In this document: in pieces, positions 17,753 through 27,042 of the stretch
Layout: each line of letters begins with the position of its first letter
How positions within the stretch are numbered: position 1 is the first letter of the stretch
DNA from: UBA6136 sp044237765
Lineage (GTDB): Bacteria; Pseudomonadota; Gammaproteobacteria; Methylococcales; Methylococcaceae
Assembly: GCA_044237765.1 (NCBI GenBank)
Contig: JBIIEQ010000008.1
Location: forward strand, 7,363 to 71,362
Direction: 5' to 3'
Length of the DNA stretch: 64,000 nt
The notes under the pieces: generated by a model
The model's input: the letters and a program-made list of their open reading frames with translations, nothing else
What the model was told of the DNA's origin: nothing
Database searches by the model: none
Program-made: the position numbers and the translations under genes

Positions 17753-18852
17753 AGAGGGTCTGGCTGCTGGGCTTGTGTCTGGTCATGAACGGACAGGCCA
17801 CCGCCGAAGGCGGCTTGATCAATCTCGATGCAGAGCAGCGCAGCCACCTCGATGTTCGCACAGCGCCACCCGAGCCCGTCGCCGGCATACCCCTGGCGCA
17901 GGCCCCGGGTCGTGTGGTCTTGCCGCCGGCCAAGGAGTTCGCGGTGACAGCCGCCCAGTCTGGCGTGATCACCCACGTCAATGTCCCGCTGGGCGTGAAG
18001 GTGACCAAGGGACAGGTGTTGGCTGAAATCGACAGCGTGGCTTTGGTGGATCTCCAGCGCTCCCTGGTCGACGCCTCTGCTGTTTTTGGTGTGGCGGCCG
18101 CCAAATTGAACAGGGACGAGATACTGCTACGTGAAGGGGTCATTTCCAGGATGCGGTGGCAGGAAACCCAGAGTGATTTTGAGCGAGCACAAGCTACTTT
18201 GAGGGCAGCCGAGCAGACATTGCTGGCGACCGGCATCGCTCAGGCCGATATCGATCGGATCAAGACCAGCACAAGCCAGATCAATGGTCTTTACAAGGTC
18301 CTGGCTCCAGTGAATGGCATAGTGCTGGATCGAATGGCAATGGTCGGGCAGCGAGTGGATGCCTTTTCTCCACTCTTTCGCATTGGCAAGCTGGATGTCC
18401 TGTGGCTGGAAGTTGATATGCCGCAGGAGCGGCTCAAGGAAGCTCGTATCGGTGATTGCGTGACGGTGGAGAACCCGAAAGTACGCGCAAGAGTCATCGA
18501 AATCAGTCAAAGCGTCGATCCTCAGAGCCAGAGCACGGTGGTGCGGGCCTTCGTGGAGTCAGGCGCCGAGCGATTGCGCCCCGGCATGCATGTCAATGTA
18601 CAGACCATGCATCGCAGTACCGACCGTATTTTCAAGGTGCCGGTCGCCGCCGTATTCAGTCATGAAGGACACAACTATGTCTTTGTCAAAAGACTGGGGG
18701 GGTTCGAGGCCGTGGAAGTGGCGGTGGCCGGTCAGGAAGCCTACAGCATAGTTCTGCATGAGGGCTTGCGGGGTGGCGAGGCCGTGGTGGTTCAGGGTGT
18801 CGCCGGTTTGAAGGCGGCCTGGCTGGGCAGTACGGGCAGTCACAGCGACTGA
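17749..18852 (+). CDS. RND efflux periplasmic adaptor (CusB/CzcB type)
   Basis: 367-aa membrane-fusion protein with a signal peptide (MKRVWLLGLCLVMNGQATAE), a split barrel-sandwich domain (GVITHVNVPLGVKVTKGQVL and YKVLAPVNGIVLDRMAMVGQ) around an alpha hairpin of about residues 100-175, and a beta barrel. It links the inner-membrane pump to the outer-membrane channel. It lacks the Met/His-rich N-terminus of E. coli CusB, so the metal cannot be read from it. It overlaps both neighbours. Confidence 0.88.
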   Translation: MKRVWLLGLCLVMNGQATAEGGLINLDAEQRSHLDVRTAPPEPVAGIPLAQAPGRVVLPPAKEFAVTAAQSGVITHVNVPLGVKVTKGQVLAEIDSVALVDLQRSLVDASAVFGVAAAKLNRDEILLREGVISRMRWQETQSDFERAQATLRAAEQTLLATGIAQADIDRIKTSTSQINGLYKVLAPVNGIVLDRMAMVGQRVDAFSPLFRIGKLDVLWLEVDMPQERLKEARIGDCVTVENPKVRARVIEISQSVDPQSQSTVVRAFVESGAERLRPGMHVNVQTMHRSTDRIFKVPVAAVFSHEGHNYVFVKRLGGFEAVEVAVAGQEAYSIVLHEGLRGGEAVVVQGVAGLKAAWLGSTGSHSD

Positions 18853-21800
18853 TGGGACGCCTGATTCATTTCGCACTGACGCAGCGGGTCTTCACGCTGC
18901 TGTTGGCTCTGATGGTTGCTGGGGCTGGCTGGGTGGCCGCGCTCAACTTGCCCATTGATGCCTTCCCGGATGTTTCGCCTACCCAGGTCAAGATCATCGT
19001 CAAGGTGGCCGGCATGACGCCGGAAGAAGTCGAGACGCGGGTGACGATGCCGATCGAAGTGGAAATGCTGGGTATCCCCAAGCAGACTATGCTGCGATCC
19101 ATCGCGAAATATGCCTTGACTGATATCACTATCGATTTTGAAGAAGGGACCGATATCTACTGGGCCCGCCAACAGGTGGCCGAACGGTTGAATGGCGTTT
19201 GGGCAGCGTTGCCCGCGAATGCCGAGGGCGGCATGGCGCCCATGACCACGCCCTTGGGGGAAATGTTCATGTTCACGGTCGATGGCGAGGGACTGAGTCT
19301 TGCCGATCGACGGGGCTTACTGGATTGGGTCATCCGTCCGGCGCTTCGGACCGTGCCTGGAGTGGCCGATGTCAATGCCCTCGGTGGCGAGGTGCGCAGT
19401 TATGAAGTTATCCCAGATCCTACCCGCTTGTCGGCGCGCGGCGTAAGCATGGAGTCCCTGACAAAAGCGCTGGAGTCCAATAATCGTAATGATGGGGCTG
19501 GGCGATTGATTCAGGGAGAGGAGTCCTTGCTGGTGCGCACAGAGGGGCGCATCACTACTCTGGAAGACGTCCGCAATATCGTGGTGGCCGAGCCTAATTA
19601 CATTCCCATCACCGTGGGTGACATTGCTGAAGTCCGGCTCGGTTCCCTGACGCGCTATGGGGCCGTGAGTCAGAACGGTAAGGGCGAGGTCGTCGAGGGG
19701 TTGGTGCTCAGTTTGCGTGGCGCCAATGTCCGGCTGGTGGTTGAGGGTATCGAAAAGAAATTGGAAGAAATTCGTCCGGCCTTGCCGAAGGGGGTCGAGG
19801 TGAATGTTTTCTACAATCGCAGTCATCTGGTCAACAAGGCGACCCAGACCATTGTGCATGCGTTGATCGAAGCTACGGTGCTGGTAGTGATTCTTCTGGT
19901 GTTGTTTCTGGGCGATCTGCGCGCGGCGCTCACGGTTGCCCTGATTTTGCCGATGGTCGCCCTGTTCACGTTCCTGCTGATGAATTATTTCGGACTGACT
20001 GCCAATCTGATGAGTCTCGGCGGGCTGGCAATTGCCATTGGCAAGCTGGTTGATCCAGCGGTGGTCGTCGTCGAGAACGTTACTTCGCATCTGGCCGAGC
20101 GCTCGGAGGACAGCAAGCTGCCTCGCCTGCATGTGATCTATCGGGCCATGCGCGAAATCATGGCGCCGGTCATTTCCGGGGCCATCATCATCGGCATCGT
20201 TTTCGTGCCTCTGCTCTCGCTGGAGGGCCTGGAAGGCAAGCTATTCAAGCCCGTCGCCTTTACCAACGTCTTTGCCATGGCCGGGTCCCTGATCTTTTCC
20301 CTGCTGGTCATTCCGGTGCTGGCCTCCTTTCTGATGACGAAGGTCAGTCACAAGGAGCCCTGGCTGGCGAGAACCTTGCTGGCGATCTACCGACCCGTTT
20401 TGATCTGGTGCCTGGCCCATGCCCGCGTGGTTCTGCTGTTTGCCGGTGCGTTGCTGTTGTCCGCGTTGTATGTCTACACCCTGATCGGCAAGACCTTCAT
20501 GCCGACCATGGACGAGGGCGACATCATCGTTCAGGTGGAAAAGCTGCCCTCCATCAATCTGGAGCAGTCGATCCGAATGGATGGCCAAATCCAGAAAGCG
20601 ATTCTTGATCATGTACCCGAAGTGGAGCGGATCACGGCAAGGGCGGGCGCGGATGAAATCGGCCTGGACCCCATGGGGCTGAATGAAACCGATACTTTTA
20701 TGGTGTTGAAGCCGCAATCGGAATGGCGCGTCAAAAACAAGGGCGAGCTGATCGAAGAAATTCGCAAGGTACTGGATACCATCCCCGGCATTGCTTATGG
20801 CTTCACTCAGCCTATCCAGATGCGGGTGACCGAAATGTTGACGGGGGTGCGCGGGGATGTGGCGGTGAAGCTCTATGGCCCCGAGCTTTCCGTGCTGAAT
20901 GCCAAGGCCGAGGAAATAGCGGGCATCATGCGAGGTATCGAGGGTTCCTCGGATGTCTTTACCCTGCGCAATGAGGGCATGCAATATCTCGTGGTGAAGG
21001 TCGATCGTCTGGCGGCAGGACGACTCGGCCTGGATTCCGATTCATTGGCCGATACCTTGCGGGCTCAAGTCGAGGGTCTCAAGTTGGGCATCGTTCAGGA
21101 GGGCGTCCGGAGGACGCCTTTGCTGCTGAGAGGCTCCGGCGAATCGGCCAATATGTCGACCTTGCAGATCGCTTTGCCCGATGGGCAGCGGGTTCCCTTG
21201 TCTGCCGTCGCAAACATCAAGATCGTCGAAGGGGCCGTATCCGTATCGAGGGAGCGCGGTCAACGGTTCTCGGTCGTCCGGAGCAATGTAGAGGGTCGTG
21301 ATCTGGTTGGCTTTGTCGAGGATGCCAAGCGAGTCGTGACCGAAAAGGTTAGCCTGCCCCAGGGCTACTTTATTCAGTGGGGTGGCCAGTTCGAGAACCA
21401 ACAGCGAGCTGCCGCCCGATTGGCGGTGGTCATTCCCATAGCACTCCTGCTCATTTTTTTATTGTTGTTCTCAACCTTCCAGTCGGTTCGGCAGGCGCTG
21501 TTGGTCTTGGCGAATGTCCCGCTGGCTTTGATCGGTGGGGTCTACGGGATCTGGGTGTCCGGGGAGTATCTGTCGGTATCGGCCTCGGTGGGCTTTATTT
21601 CCCTACTCGGGATAGCGGTGTTGAATGGGGTGGTCATGGTGAGTTATTTCAATCAGCTACGGGCGTTGGGTCGGCCAATGAACGAGGTCGTACTCCAGGG
21701 AGCCATGCGACGACTGAGGCCCGTACTCATGACGGCGAGTATCGCCGCTTTTGGCCTGATACCGTTACTGTTCGCTACCGGACCGGGTTCCGAGATTCAG

Positions 21801-21917
21801 CGTCCCCTGGCTGTCGTTGGTGTTGGAGGGCTTTGCACCTCCACCTTGTTGACCCTAGTCCTGTTACCCATTTTGTATCGGCGTTTTGGTGACACCATGA
21901 CAAATGGGCGGATGTGA
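18852..21917 (+). CDS. Heavy-metal efflux RND transporter (CusA/CzcA family)
   Basis: 1021-aa proton-driven inner-membrane pump with 12 predicted transmembrane helices and two large periplasmic loops. FPDVSPTQVKIIVKVAGMTP and the HME-type TM4 region LGGLAIAIGKLVDPAVVVVE-N, which keeps the proton-relay Asp and Glu, place it in the heavy-metal RND group. TM4 resembles the CusA/HME3-4 pattern more than the zinc-cobalt DFG form, but GKLVDP is not standard, so the substrate stays open. The ATG overlaps the adaptor stop by one base. Confidence 0.9.
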   Translation: MGRLIHFALTQRVFTLLLALMVAGAGWVAALNLPIDAFPDVSPTQVKIIVKVAGMTPEEVETRVTMPIEVEMLGIPKQTMLRSIAKYALTDITIDFEEGTDIYWARQQVAERLNGVWAALPANAEGGMAPMTTPLGEMFMFTVDGEGLSLADRRGLLDWVIRPALRTVPGVADVNALGGEVRSYEVIPDPTRLSARGVSMESLTKALESNNRNDGAGRLIQGEESLLVRTEGRITTLEDVRNIVVAEPNYIPITVGDIAEVRLGSLTRYGAVSQNGKGEVVEGLVLSLRGANVRLVVEGIEKKLEEIRPALPKGVEVNVFYNRSHLVNKATQTIVHALIEATVLVVILLVLFLGDLRAALTVALILPMVALFTFLLMNYFGLTANLMSLGGLAIAIGKLVDPAVVVVENVTSHLAERSEDSKLPRLHVIYRAMREIMAPVISGAIIIGIVFVPLLSLEGLEGKLFKPVAFTNVFAMAGSLIFSLLVIPVLASFLMTKVSHKEPWLARTLLAIYRPVLIWCLAHARVVLLFAGALLLSALYVYTLIGKTFMPTMDEGDIIVQVEKLPSINLEQSIRMDGQIQKAILDHVPEVERITARAGADEIGLDPMGLNETDTFMVLKPQSEWRVKNKGELIEEIRKVLDTIPGIAYGFTQPIQMRVTEMLTGVRGDVAVKLYGPELSVLNAKAEEIAGIMRGIEGSSDVFTLRNEGMQYLVVKVDRLAAGRLGLDSDSLADTLRAQVEGLKLGIVQEGVRRTPLLLRGSGESANMSTLQIALPDGQRVPLSAVANIKIVEGAVSVSRERGQRFSVVRSNVEGRDLVGFVEDAKRVVTEKVSLPQGYFIQWGGQFENQQRAAARLAVVIPIALLLIFLLLFSTFQSVRQALLVLANVPLALIGGVYGIWVSGEYLSVSASVGFISLLGIAVLNGVVMVSYFNQLRALGRPMNEVVLQGAMRRLRPVLMTASIAAFGLIPLLFATGPGSEIQRPLAVVGVGGLCTSTLLTLVLLPILYRRFGDTMTNGRM

Positions 21918-22219
21918 TGGGAGCGACTTCACTGCTGACATTGATTGCGCCGGTCGGTCTCGAGGGGCCGCTGGTCGATTGGCTTCTGGAGCATGCGTCA
22001 AGTCTTGGCTTTTGCAGCGGTCCGATCAACGGACATTCGGCCAGTCATGAGTCACTGACGGTGGCTGAGCAGGTGTCGGGCCGTCAGCGGCAGATTCGGT
22101 TTGAGGTACATGCCCCGGAGGGAGAGGTGAATCTCATGTTAGAGCGTTTGCGTGGCGATTTTGCAGATACCGGCATTCACTTCTGGGTAGTCCCATTGCT
22201 GGAATCGGGAAAGATTTGA
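21917..22219 (+). CDS. DUF3240 family protein, efflux-operon accessory
   Basis: 100-aa small protein resembling the DUF3240 family, often encoded after CusA/CzcA pumps. It starts MGATSLLTLIAPVGLEGPLV with LVDWLLE, and ends with the ferredoxin-like-fold pattern FADTGIHFWVVPLLESGKI. The ATG at 21917 overlaps the pump stop (TGATG). A GTG one codon earlier is also possible. It lacks a signal peptide, so it is probably cytoplasmic, perhaps regulating or sensing for the pump; the function is unknown. Confidence 0.75.
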   Translation: MGATSLLTLIAPVGLEGPLVDWLLEHASSLGFCSGPINGHSASHESLTVAEQVSGRQRQIRFEVHAPEGEVNLMLERLRGDFADTGIHFWVVPLLESGKI

Positions 22220-22223
22220 GTCG

Positions 22224-23141
22224 TTAAATAGGCTCGACCTTTTCTGCCAGGACGTTACTTAATGCAGGTTCCAGTGTCGCATAGGAAAATTTGAAACCGT
22301 TGGCCAGTGCCTTTTTGGGCAATACCCGCTGGCTACCCAGAAGTAGCTCCGCCATTTCGCCCATCGCAAGCTTCAGTAACCAGGCAGGAATCGGAAGCAG
22401 AGCGGGCCGCTGGAGACATTTAGCCAGTTCGCGAGTGAATTCGGCATTAGTCACGGGATTGGGTGCTGTGGCGTTGTAAGGGCCTCGCGCCTTAGGTGAC
22501 TCCAGTAAGTGCTGGGTCAAGCCGACGTGGTCCTTGATATGGATCCAGGACATCCATTGCCGTCCTTCACCGATTCGGCCGCCAAGGCCGAGCTTGAAGG
22601 GCAGGAGCATCCGCTCCAGAAAGCCTCCATGTTTGCCGATAACCAATCCCGTTCGCAGCAGGCAAACCCGGATGCCTGATTTTTCCGCCTCAAGTGCGGC
22701 GTTCTCCCAGGCAGCGCAGAGCCGGTGACCGAATTCATCATTAAATTGGCTCGTCTCGTCCAGCATCGCATCCTCTTGATTGCCGTAAATCCCCACTGCA
22801 GAACCGCTGATGAATATGGCTGGCTTATGCTGCACCGAGGTCATGCGTTCTACGAGTTCTTCGGTCAATTTGACCCGGCTGTCCCAGAGGGCTTTTTTTC
22901 GATGCTCGGTCCAGCGCTTTGCCATGATGGGTTCGCCGGCCAGATTAATCACTGCGTCAAAGCCGATATGAGGTTTCCAATCCTCAAGGGAGGCGAAGGT
23001 ATCAACTTGGATTCGGCTAAGCAGTTGCTTGGCCTTGGCTGGATTTCGGGCGAGAAGAGTGAGTTGGTGACCCTGTCGGGCCAGGTGCTGACAGAGCTCA
23101 CGACCGATGAAGCCTGTTCCGCCGGTGATCAGGATTCTCAT
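22224..23141 (-). CDS. TIGR01777-family sugar nucleotide epimerase-like protein (YfcH type)
   Basis: 305-aa extended short-chain dehydrogenase with NAD(P)-binding ITGGTGFIGRELCQHL at the N-terminus, VINLAGEPIMAKRWTEHRKK, and the C-terminal DUF1731 pattern ending in LLGSQRVLPKKALANGF. I start it at MRILITGG; the nine codons before it do not match the family. The physiological substrate of this family is unknown. Confidence 0.9.
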   Translation of the reverse strand: MRILITGGTGFIGRELCQHLARQGHQLTLLARNPAKAKQLLSRIQVDTFASLEDWKPHIGFDAVINLAGEPIMAKRWTEHRKKALWDSRVKLTEELVERMTSVQHKPAIFISGSAVGIYGNQEDAMLDETSQFNDEFGHRLCAAWENAALEAEKSGIRVCLLRTGLVIGKHGGFLERMLLPFKLGLGGRIGEGRQWMSWIHIKDHVGLTQHLLESPKARGPYNATAPNPVTNAEFTRELAKCLQRPALLPIPAWLLKLAMGEMAELLLGSQRVLPKKALANGFKFSYATLEPALSNVLAEKVEPI

Positions 23142-23335
23142 GATGTCCGCCCTATCTGCAGTGATCATGTATTTGGCGGAAAGTGCTTCCGCGGTTGGAG
23201 CACTTCACAGGTATAGAGGGGAGTATTTGGCTTCCCACAGTCAAAAAAATGTGGAAGAGCCGGGCGGGCAAGTACGGGTGCTTGGTTGGAGCAAATCCTA
23301 GCGAAGACACCCATGCTTGCCGCATGGCAAGCGAT

Positions 23336-23461
23336 TTACTTGGGTTCTTCGTCGTTGAAGACCCAGCGCACGAAAAATACGCCAGCGGCTACGATAGCCA
23401 GAGTTACAGTGATACCAACCGGAGATCTCATTTTTTCGACCAAGTCGAGGATCATTCCCAT
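23336..23461 (-). CDS. Single-pass 41-aa membrane protein, unknown
   Basis: Too short for usual gene-length cut-offs. It begins MGMILDLVEKMRSPVGITVT, followed by a hydrophobic helix (LAIVAAGVFFVRWVF) and an acidic tail NDEEPK. A GAAAGG Shine-Dalgarno sits 9 nt before the ATG and a TTGACA/TAAGAT promoter lies 70 bp further up, so I regard it as a real gene. The RSPVG plus single-helix plan recalls the small DUF3149 membrane proteins, but I cannot confirm membership. It precedes the epimerase gene by 194 bp in the same direction. Confidence 0.6.
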   Translation of the reverse strand: MGMILDLVEKMRSPVGITVTLAIVAAGVFFVRWVFNDEEPK

Positions 23462-23530
23462 GTGCTTATACCTTTCTAGATTTTTGTTAGCTTAATGAAT
23501 GGCTTCAGTTAGCGTCTAGCGCTGCGGGTT

Positions 23531-23558
23531 ATCTTACAGGGTGGCAATTGTCTGTCAA
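23531..23558 (-). promoter_or_regulatory. Sigma-70 promoter of the 41-aa membrane protein gene
   Basis: On the minus strand TTGACA (23553-23558) is followed after 16 bp by TAAGAT (23531-23536). The -35 is a perfect match and the -10 matches 4 of 6. The ATG is 70 bp downstream. Confidence 0.5.
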
Positions 23559-23636
23559 GTCGGGTTTGGCTCGAATCAAAGCCGTCGCAGAGCCTCCGCC
23601 TGCGGCATATTGACGCGCTTTATGGAGATTTTGCGC

Positions 23637-23664
23637 AAAAAAAACCCGGGAAGAACCCGGGTTT
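23637..23664 (-). terminator. Intrinsic terminator of the 39-aa lipoprotein gene
   Basis: Stem AACCCGGG / CCCGGGTT with a 5-nt loop, followed on the minus strand by an unbroken run of T. It stands 93 bp after the lipoprotein stop. The plus-strand side has only TTTATTT, so the minus orientation is the likely active one. Confidence 0.8.
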
Positions 23665-23756
23665 ATTTAGAACCTGAAGCGCTTATCGCAATTTTTGTGC
23701 GGGGGTGTTCCCTTGTTTGCTAGTGCGTCAACGCGATACTCAGGCCGGCTCTCTGC

Positions 23757-23876
23757 TTACAGAGAAGGAGCAGCAGGTGCTTCCAGTTTTTGACCGTCGC
23801 CGTCTGGGGAGTTGCCACAGCCAACAACGACCAGAGACATCATCAGTACGCTAACAACGCAGAGCAACTTCTTCAT
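23757..23876 (-). CDS. 39-aa entericidin-sized lipoprotein, unknown
   Basis: MKKLLCVVSVLMMSLVVVGC predicts a signal peptide with lipobox VVGC (Cys20). The mature peptide is only 20 residues (start CGNSPDGDGQKLEAP). An AGGAGG ribosome site lies 6 nt before the ATG, and a strong terminator follows. The open frame runs 30 codons further upstream but has no matching start signal there. Size and layout resemble small envelope lipoproteins such as entericidins or LptM-like proteins, but there is no sequence basis to name it. Confidence 0.75.
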   Translation of the reverse strand: MKKLLCVVSVLMMSLVVVGCGNSPDGDGQKLEAPAAPSL

Positions 23877-24022
23877 AAGGAACCTCCTGATTGAACACTT
23901 GAAAGTTATAGTTTGTAGTGCACGAAGCACGGGGCAATTTATAAATAACATTCCAGCGAAATGCAATAGCCGATTTTTGTGCGAGGGGCAGACATGGCTG
24001 CATCGGGTAGCCTAGGCTGGGT

Positions 24023-24895
24023 TTACCGGGCCAGAATATCCAGGCCTTCGCCGCCAACAGCCGGGGCGTCCACGGTCTGGCCTCTCAGTTTCTCTAGTGT
24101 GGCGAAATCAAAGAGATTGCGATCGGCCAGTTGTGAAGGAGCGACATTCTGCAGCGCAGTGAAGATGGTCTCGACCCGTCCGGGATGGCGCCTTTCCCAA
24201 TCTCCCAGCATCTCCTTCATGGCCTGGCGCTGGAGATTCTGCTGTGATCCGCAAAGGTTGCAGGGAATCAGAGGGAAGGCGCGTGTGCGAGCGTAAGCGT
24301 CGATGTCCTTCTCCTTGCAATAGGCTAGGGGCCGGATGACGATGTGTTCCCGATTGTCGCTCAGCAACTTGGGGGGCATTGCCTTCAGCGTCCCACCGTA
24401 AAACAGGTTCAGGAAGAAAGTTTCCAGAATGTCATCGCGGTGATGCCCGAGGGCGATCTTGGTCACTCCGTTCTCTGTGGCATAGCGGTATAGCAGGCCC
24501 CGCCTCAGTCGGGAACAGAGTCCGCAGGTGGTTTTGCCCTCTGGGACCACCCGTTTGACGATGCTATAGGTGTCCTGCTCGATGATGTGGAAGGGAATTT
24601 GCCGTTCCTTCAGGTAAGCCGGCAGGACGTCCTCGGGAAAGCCTGGCTGTTTCTGGTCGAGGTTGACCGCGACAATGTCGAAGTCAATCGGGGCATTCAG
24701 TCTCAGGCTAAGGAGCAGGTCAAGAAGCGTGTAGGAGTCTTTTCCGCCCGACAGGCAGACCATCACCTTGTCGCCGGCCTCGATCATGTCGAAGTCGGCG
24801 ATAGCCTCACCCGTCAGTCGGCGCAGACGTTTCTGCAGCTTGTTGAAGTCGTAGCGTTGCTTCTCGCTGAGCTCCGCGGTCGCCCTATCCGTCAT
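24023..24895 (-). CDS. ttcA: tRNA 2-thiocytidine biosynthesis protein TtcA
   Basis: 290-aa PP-loop ATPase that thiolates cytidine 32 of several tRNAs using an iron-sulphur cluster. PP-loop SGGKDSYTLLDLLL, the cluster cysteines in CGLCSRLRRG and PCNLCGSQQN, and GHHRDDILETFFLNLFYGG are present. I use the ATG giving MTDRATAEL, which overlaps the end of fabB by 11 bp; the longer frame is only fabB antiparallel sequence in another phase. Confidence 0.95.
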   Translation of the reverse strand: MTDRATAELSEKQRYDFNKLQKRLRRLTGEAIADFDMIEAGDKVMVCLSGGKDSYTLLDLLLSLRLNAPIDFDIVAVNLDQKQPGFPEDVLPAYLKERQIPFHIIEQDTYSIVKRVVPEGKTTCGLCSRLRRGLLYRYATENGVTKIALGHHRDDILETFFLNLFYGGTLKAMPPKLLSDNREHIVIRPLAYCKEKDIDAYARTRAFPLIPCNLCGSQQNLQRQAMKEMLGDWERRHPGRVETIFTALQNVAPSQLADRNLFDFATLEKLRGQTVDAPAVGGEGLDILAR

Positions 24896-26105
24896 GCCGC
24901 TGGAACACCAGGCTGGCGTTGGTGCCGCCAAACCCGAAGCTGTTGGACATGGCGGTATTTATTTGAGCGTTATCCAGGCGTTCTCTGACAATGGGCACGC
25001 CCTGGGCGCCGGGGTCAAGATTTTCGATGTTGGCAGATGCGGCGATGAAGCGGTTCTCCATCATGAGAAGCGTATAGATGGCTTCATGCACGCCAGCAGC
25101 TCCCAGCGAGTGCCCGGACAGGGATTTTGTCGAACTGATCTTTGGAATTCCCGCTCCAAAGACGGTTTTGACAGCTTCAAGTTCGCGAATATCGCCAATT
25201 GGCGTACTGGTGCCGTGAGCGTTGATGTAGTCGATCGGAGTCTGGATGGTCGCCATGGCCTGCTGCATGCAGCGTATGGCGCCTTCGCCCGATGGCTGGA
25301 CCATGTCGTAGCCATCGGAGGTCGCGCCGTAGCCAGTCAATTCGGCATAAATTTTCGCACCGCGGTTCTTGGCGTGCTGCAGTTCTTCCAGAACCAGCAC
25401 CCCGCCGCCGCCGGAAATGACGAAGCCATCACGATCTGCGTCATAAGCTCGGGATGCCCGCTCAGGAGTGTCGTTGTACTTTGATGAGAGCGCGCCCATG
25501 GCGTCGAACAGCACAGTCAATGTCCAGTGGAGTTCTTCACCGCCACCCGCGAAGATGATGTCCTGCTTGCCCAGTTGAATGAGCTCGGCGGCATTGCCGA
25601 TGCAGTGGGCGCTGGTCGCACAGGCGGAGCTTATGGAGTAGTTGACGCCCTGTATCTTGAACGGCGTGGCAAGACAGGCAGAGTTGGTGTTCGACATGGT
25701 GCGTGGGACCATGTAAGGCCCGACCTTCTTGATGCCTTTCTCGCGAAAGGTATCCCATGCCATGAGCAGGTTCGAGGTGGAGGGGCCGCCCGAGCCCATG
25801 ATCAATCCGGCACGTGGATTGGATACCAGCGATTCGGGCAAACCGGCATCGGCAATCGCCTCTTCCATGGCCAGGTAGTTGTAGGCAGCGCCCTCGCCCA
25901 TGAAGCGGCGGATCTTTCGGTCGATCAGCTCCTCGGTATCGATGGTGATCGGGGCATGCACATGGCTGCGAAAGCCCAGCTCGGCATACTCTTCGCTGAA
26001 GTTCACACCGGTCTTGCCGGATCTCAGGGATTCAATTACCTCGGACTTATTGTTGCCAAGGCTGGATACGATACCGATTCCGGTAACAACAACACGTTTC
26101 ATCAT
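24885..26105 (-). CDS. fabB: 3-oxoacyl-[acyl-carrier-protein] synthase I
   Basis: 406-aa condensing enzyme needed to elongate unsaturated fatty acids. Active-site Cys is in SSACATSAHCIGNA, the catalytic histidines are in NAHGTSTPIGD and KSLSGHSLGAAGVHE, and the end NSFGFGGTNASLVF is typical. The pairing with fabA 9 bp upstream identifies it as FabB rather than FabF. The start has two adjacent ATG codons. Confidence 0.97.
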   Translation of the reverse strand: MMKRVVVTGIGIVSSLGNNKSEVIESLRSGKTGVNFSEEYAELGFRSHVHAPITIDTEELIDRKIRRFMGEGAAYNYLAMEEAIADAGLPESLVSNPRAGLIMGSGGPSTSNLLMAWDTFREKGIKKVGPYMVPRTMSNTNSACLATPFKIQGVNYSISSACATSAHCIGNAAELIQLGKQDIIFAGGGEELHWTLTVLFDAMGALSSKYNDTPERASRAYDADRDGFVISGGGGVLVLEELQHAKNRGAKIYAELTGYGATSDGYDMVQPSGEGAIRCMQQAMATIQTPIDYINAHGTSTPIGDIRELEAVKTVFGAGIPKISSTKSLSGHSLGAAGVHEAIYTLLMMENRFIAASANIENLDPGAQGVPIVRERLDNAQINTAMSNSFGFGGTNASLVFQRHDG

Positions 26106-26114
26106 CTTTGCTCC

Positions 26115-26657
26115 TCAGAAGTCGTCTGTGGAGGTGAAAAGGCCGACTCTCAGGTCGTTGGCCTCATAAATGACCCGGCCGTCGCATTCCATTTCGGCGT
26201 CCGCGATCCCCATTACCAATTTACGCATCATCACCCTTTTCAGGTTGATGCGATAAGTGACCAGTTTGTTTTCGGGGAGCACTTGTCCACGAAATTTGAC
26301 CTCTCCCACGCCCAATGCCCGGCCACGGCCAGGGCCACCAAGCCAGCCCAGATGAAAGCCAACCAGTTGCCACATGGCATCCAGTCCAAGGCAACCGGGC
26401 ATGACCGGATCATTCCTGAAGTGACAGTCGAAGAACCATAAGTCAGGCGACACATCCAACTCAGCGGTTATCACGCCCTTGTCGAACATCCCTCCTTCAG
26501 CCGCAATCTGCGTAATGCGGTCGAACATCAACATGGGGGGGAGCGGCAGCTGCGCGTTACCCGGCCCGAAAAGTTCGCCACGTCCACAACGCAGGAGGTC
26601 CTCGCGGGTGTAATGGGCCTGACGTGAATGGCTCGGGGGGATTTCCGTAACTGTCAT
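26115..26657 (-). CDS. fabA: 3-hydroxydecanoyl-ACP dehydratase/isomerase
   Basis: 180-aa hot-dog-fold enzyme that makes trans-2- and cis-3-decenoyl-ACP, the branch point of unsaturated fatty acid synthesis. The catalytic His and its surroundings are seen in WFFDCHFRNDPVMPGCLGLD, and the catalytic Asp in the latter. It is the first gene of the fabA-fabB pair, a gammaproteobacterial (and some alphaproteobacterial) hallmark. Confidence 0.97.
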   Translation of the reverse strand: MTVTEIPPSHSRQAHYTREDLLRCGRGELFGPGNAQLPLPPMLMFDRITQIAAEGGMFDKGVITAELDVSPDLWFFDCHFRNDPVMPGCLGLDAMWQLVGFHLGWLGGPGRGRALGVGEVKFRGQVLPENKLVTYRINLKRVMMRKLVMGIADAEMECDGRVIYEANDLRVGLFTSTDDF

Positions 26658-27042
26658 GGGCGTGCCGGTGTTGATGATTGTTTCTGGTTATTCGTGGGAC
26701 TCTGTTAAAAAGCCCGCACTCACGTTGTGCGCGGCCGAAAAAACTTTGTGCCGGCCTGGATCACCAAGAGCATTTATACTCATGCCCTGAGGGTCGCGAT
26801 CCTCGTAATTCTGTGTTCGCCTTCGTCAGACCGTCGGCCGCAATCGTTGAGTCGATGGAGGGTTTTTTCGATGATTGGCACCCACCCTCAGTCCCCGAAT
26901 TTTCGCGGCATTGTATCAGATGGCTTGGTCGGTTAAAGCGAGCGAGGCCAATGCGTGGGGCCGTGATGAATGACGCCCTGCCCGGCCGTCACGACTCTTA
27001 TGAACTAAGGCAAATGAATAGCAGTAAGATTTTGATGGCAAC
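26658..27042. other. Intergenic region between fabA and the ABC exporter
   Basis: 385 bp between divergent genes. A 122-codon plus-strand frame crosses it, but its translation is rich in Arg, Pro and His with no family resemblance, so I do not call it. I see no tRNA, no clear terminator and no recognisable FabR/FadR palindrome. Confidence 0.4.
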
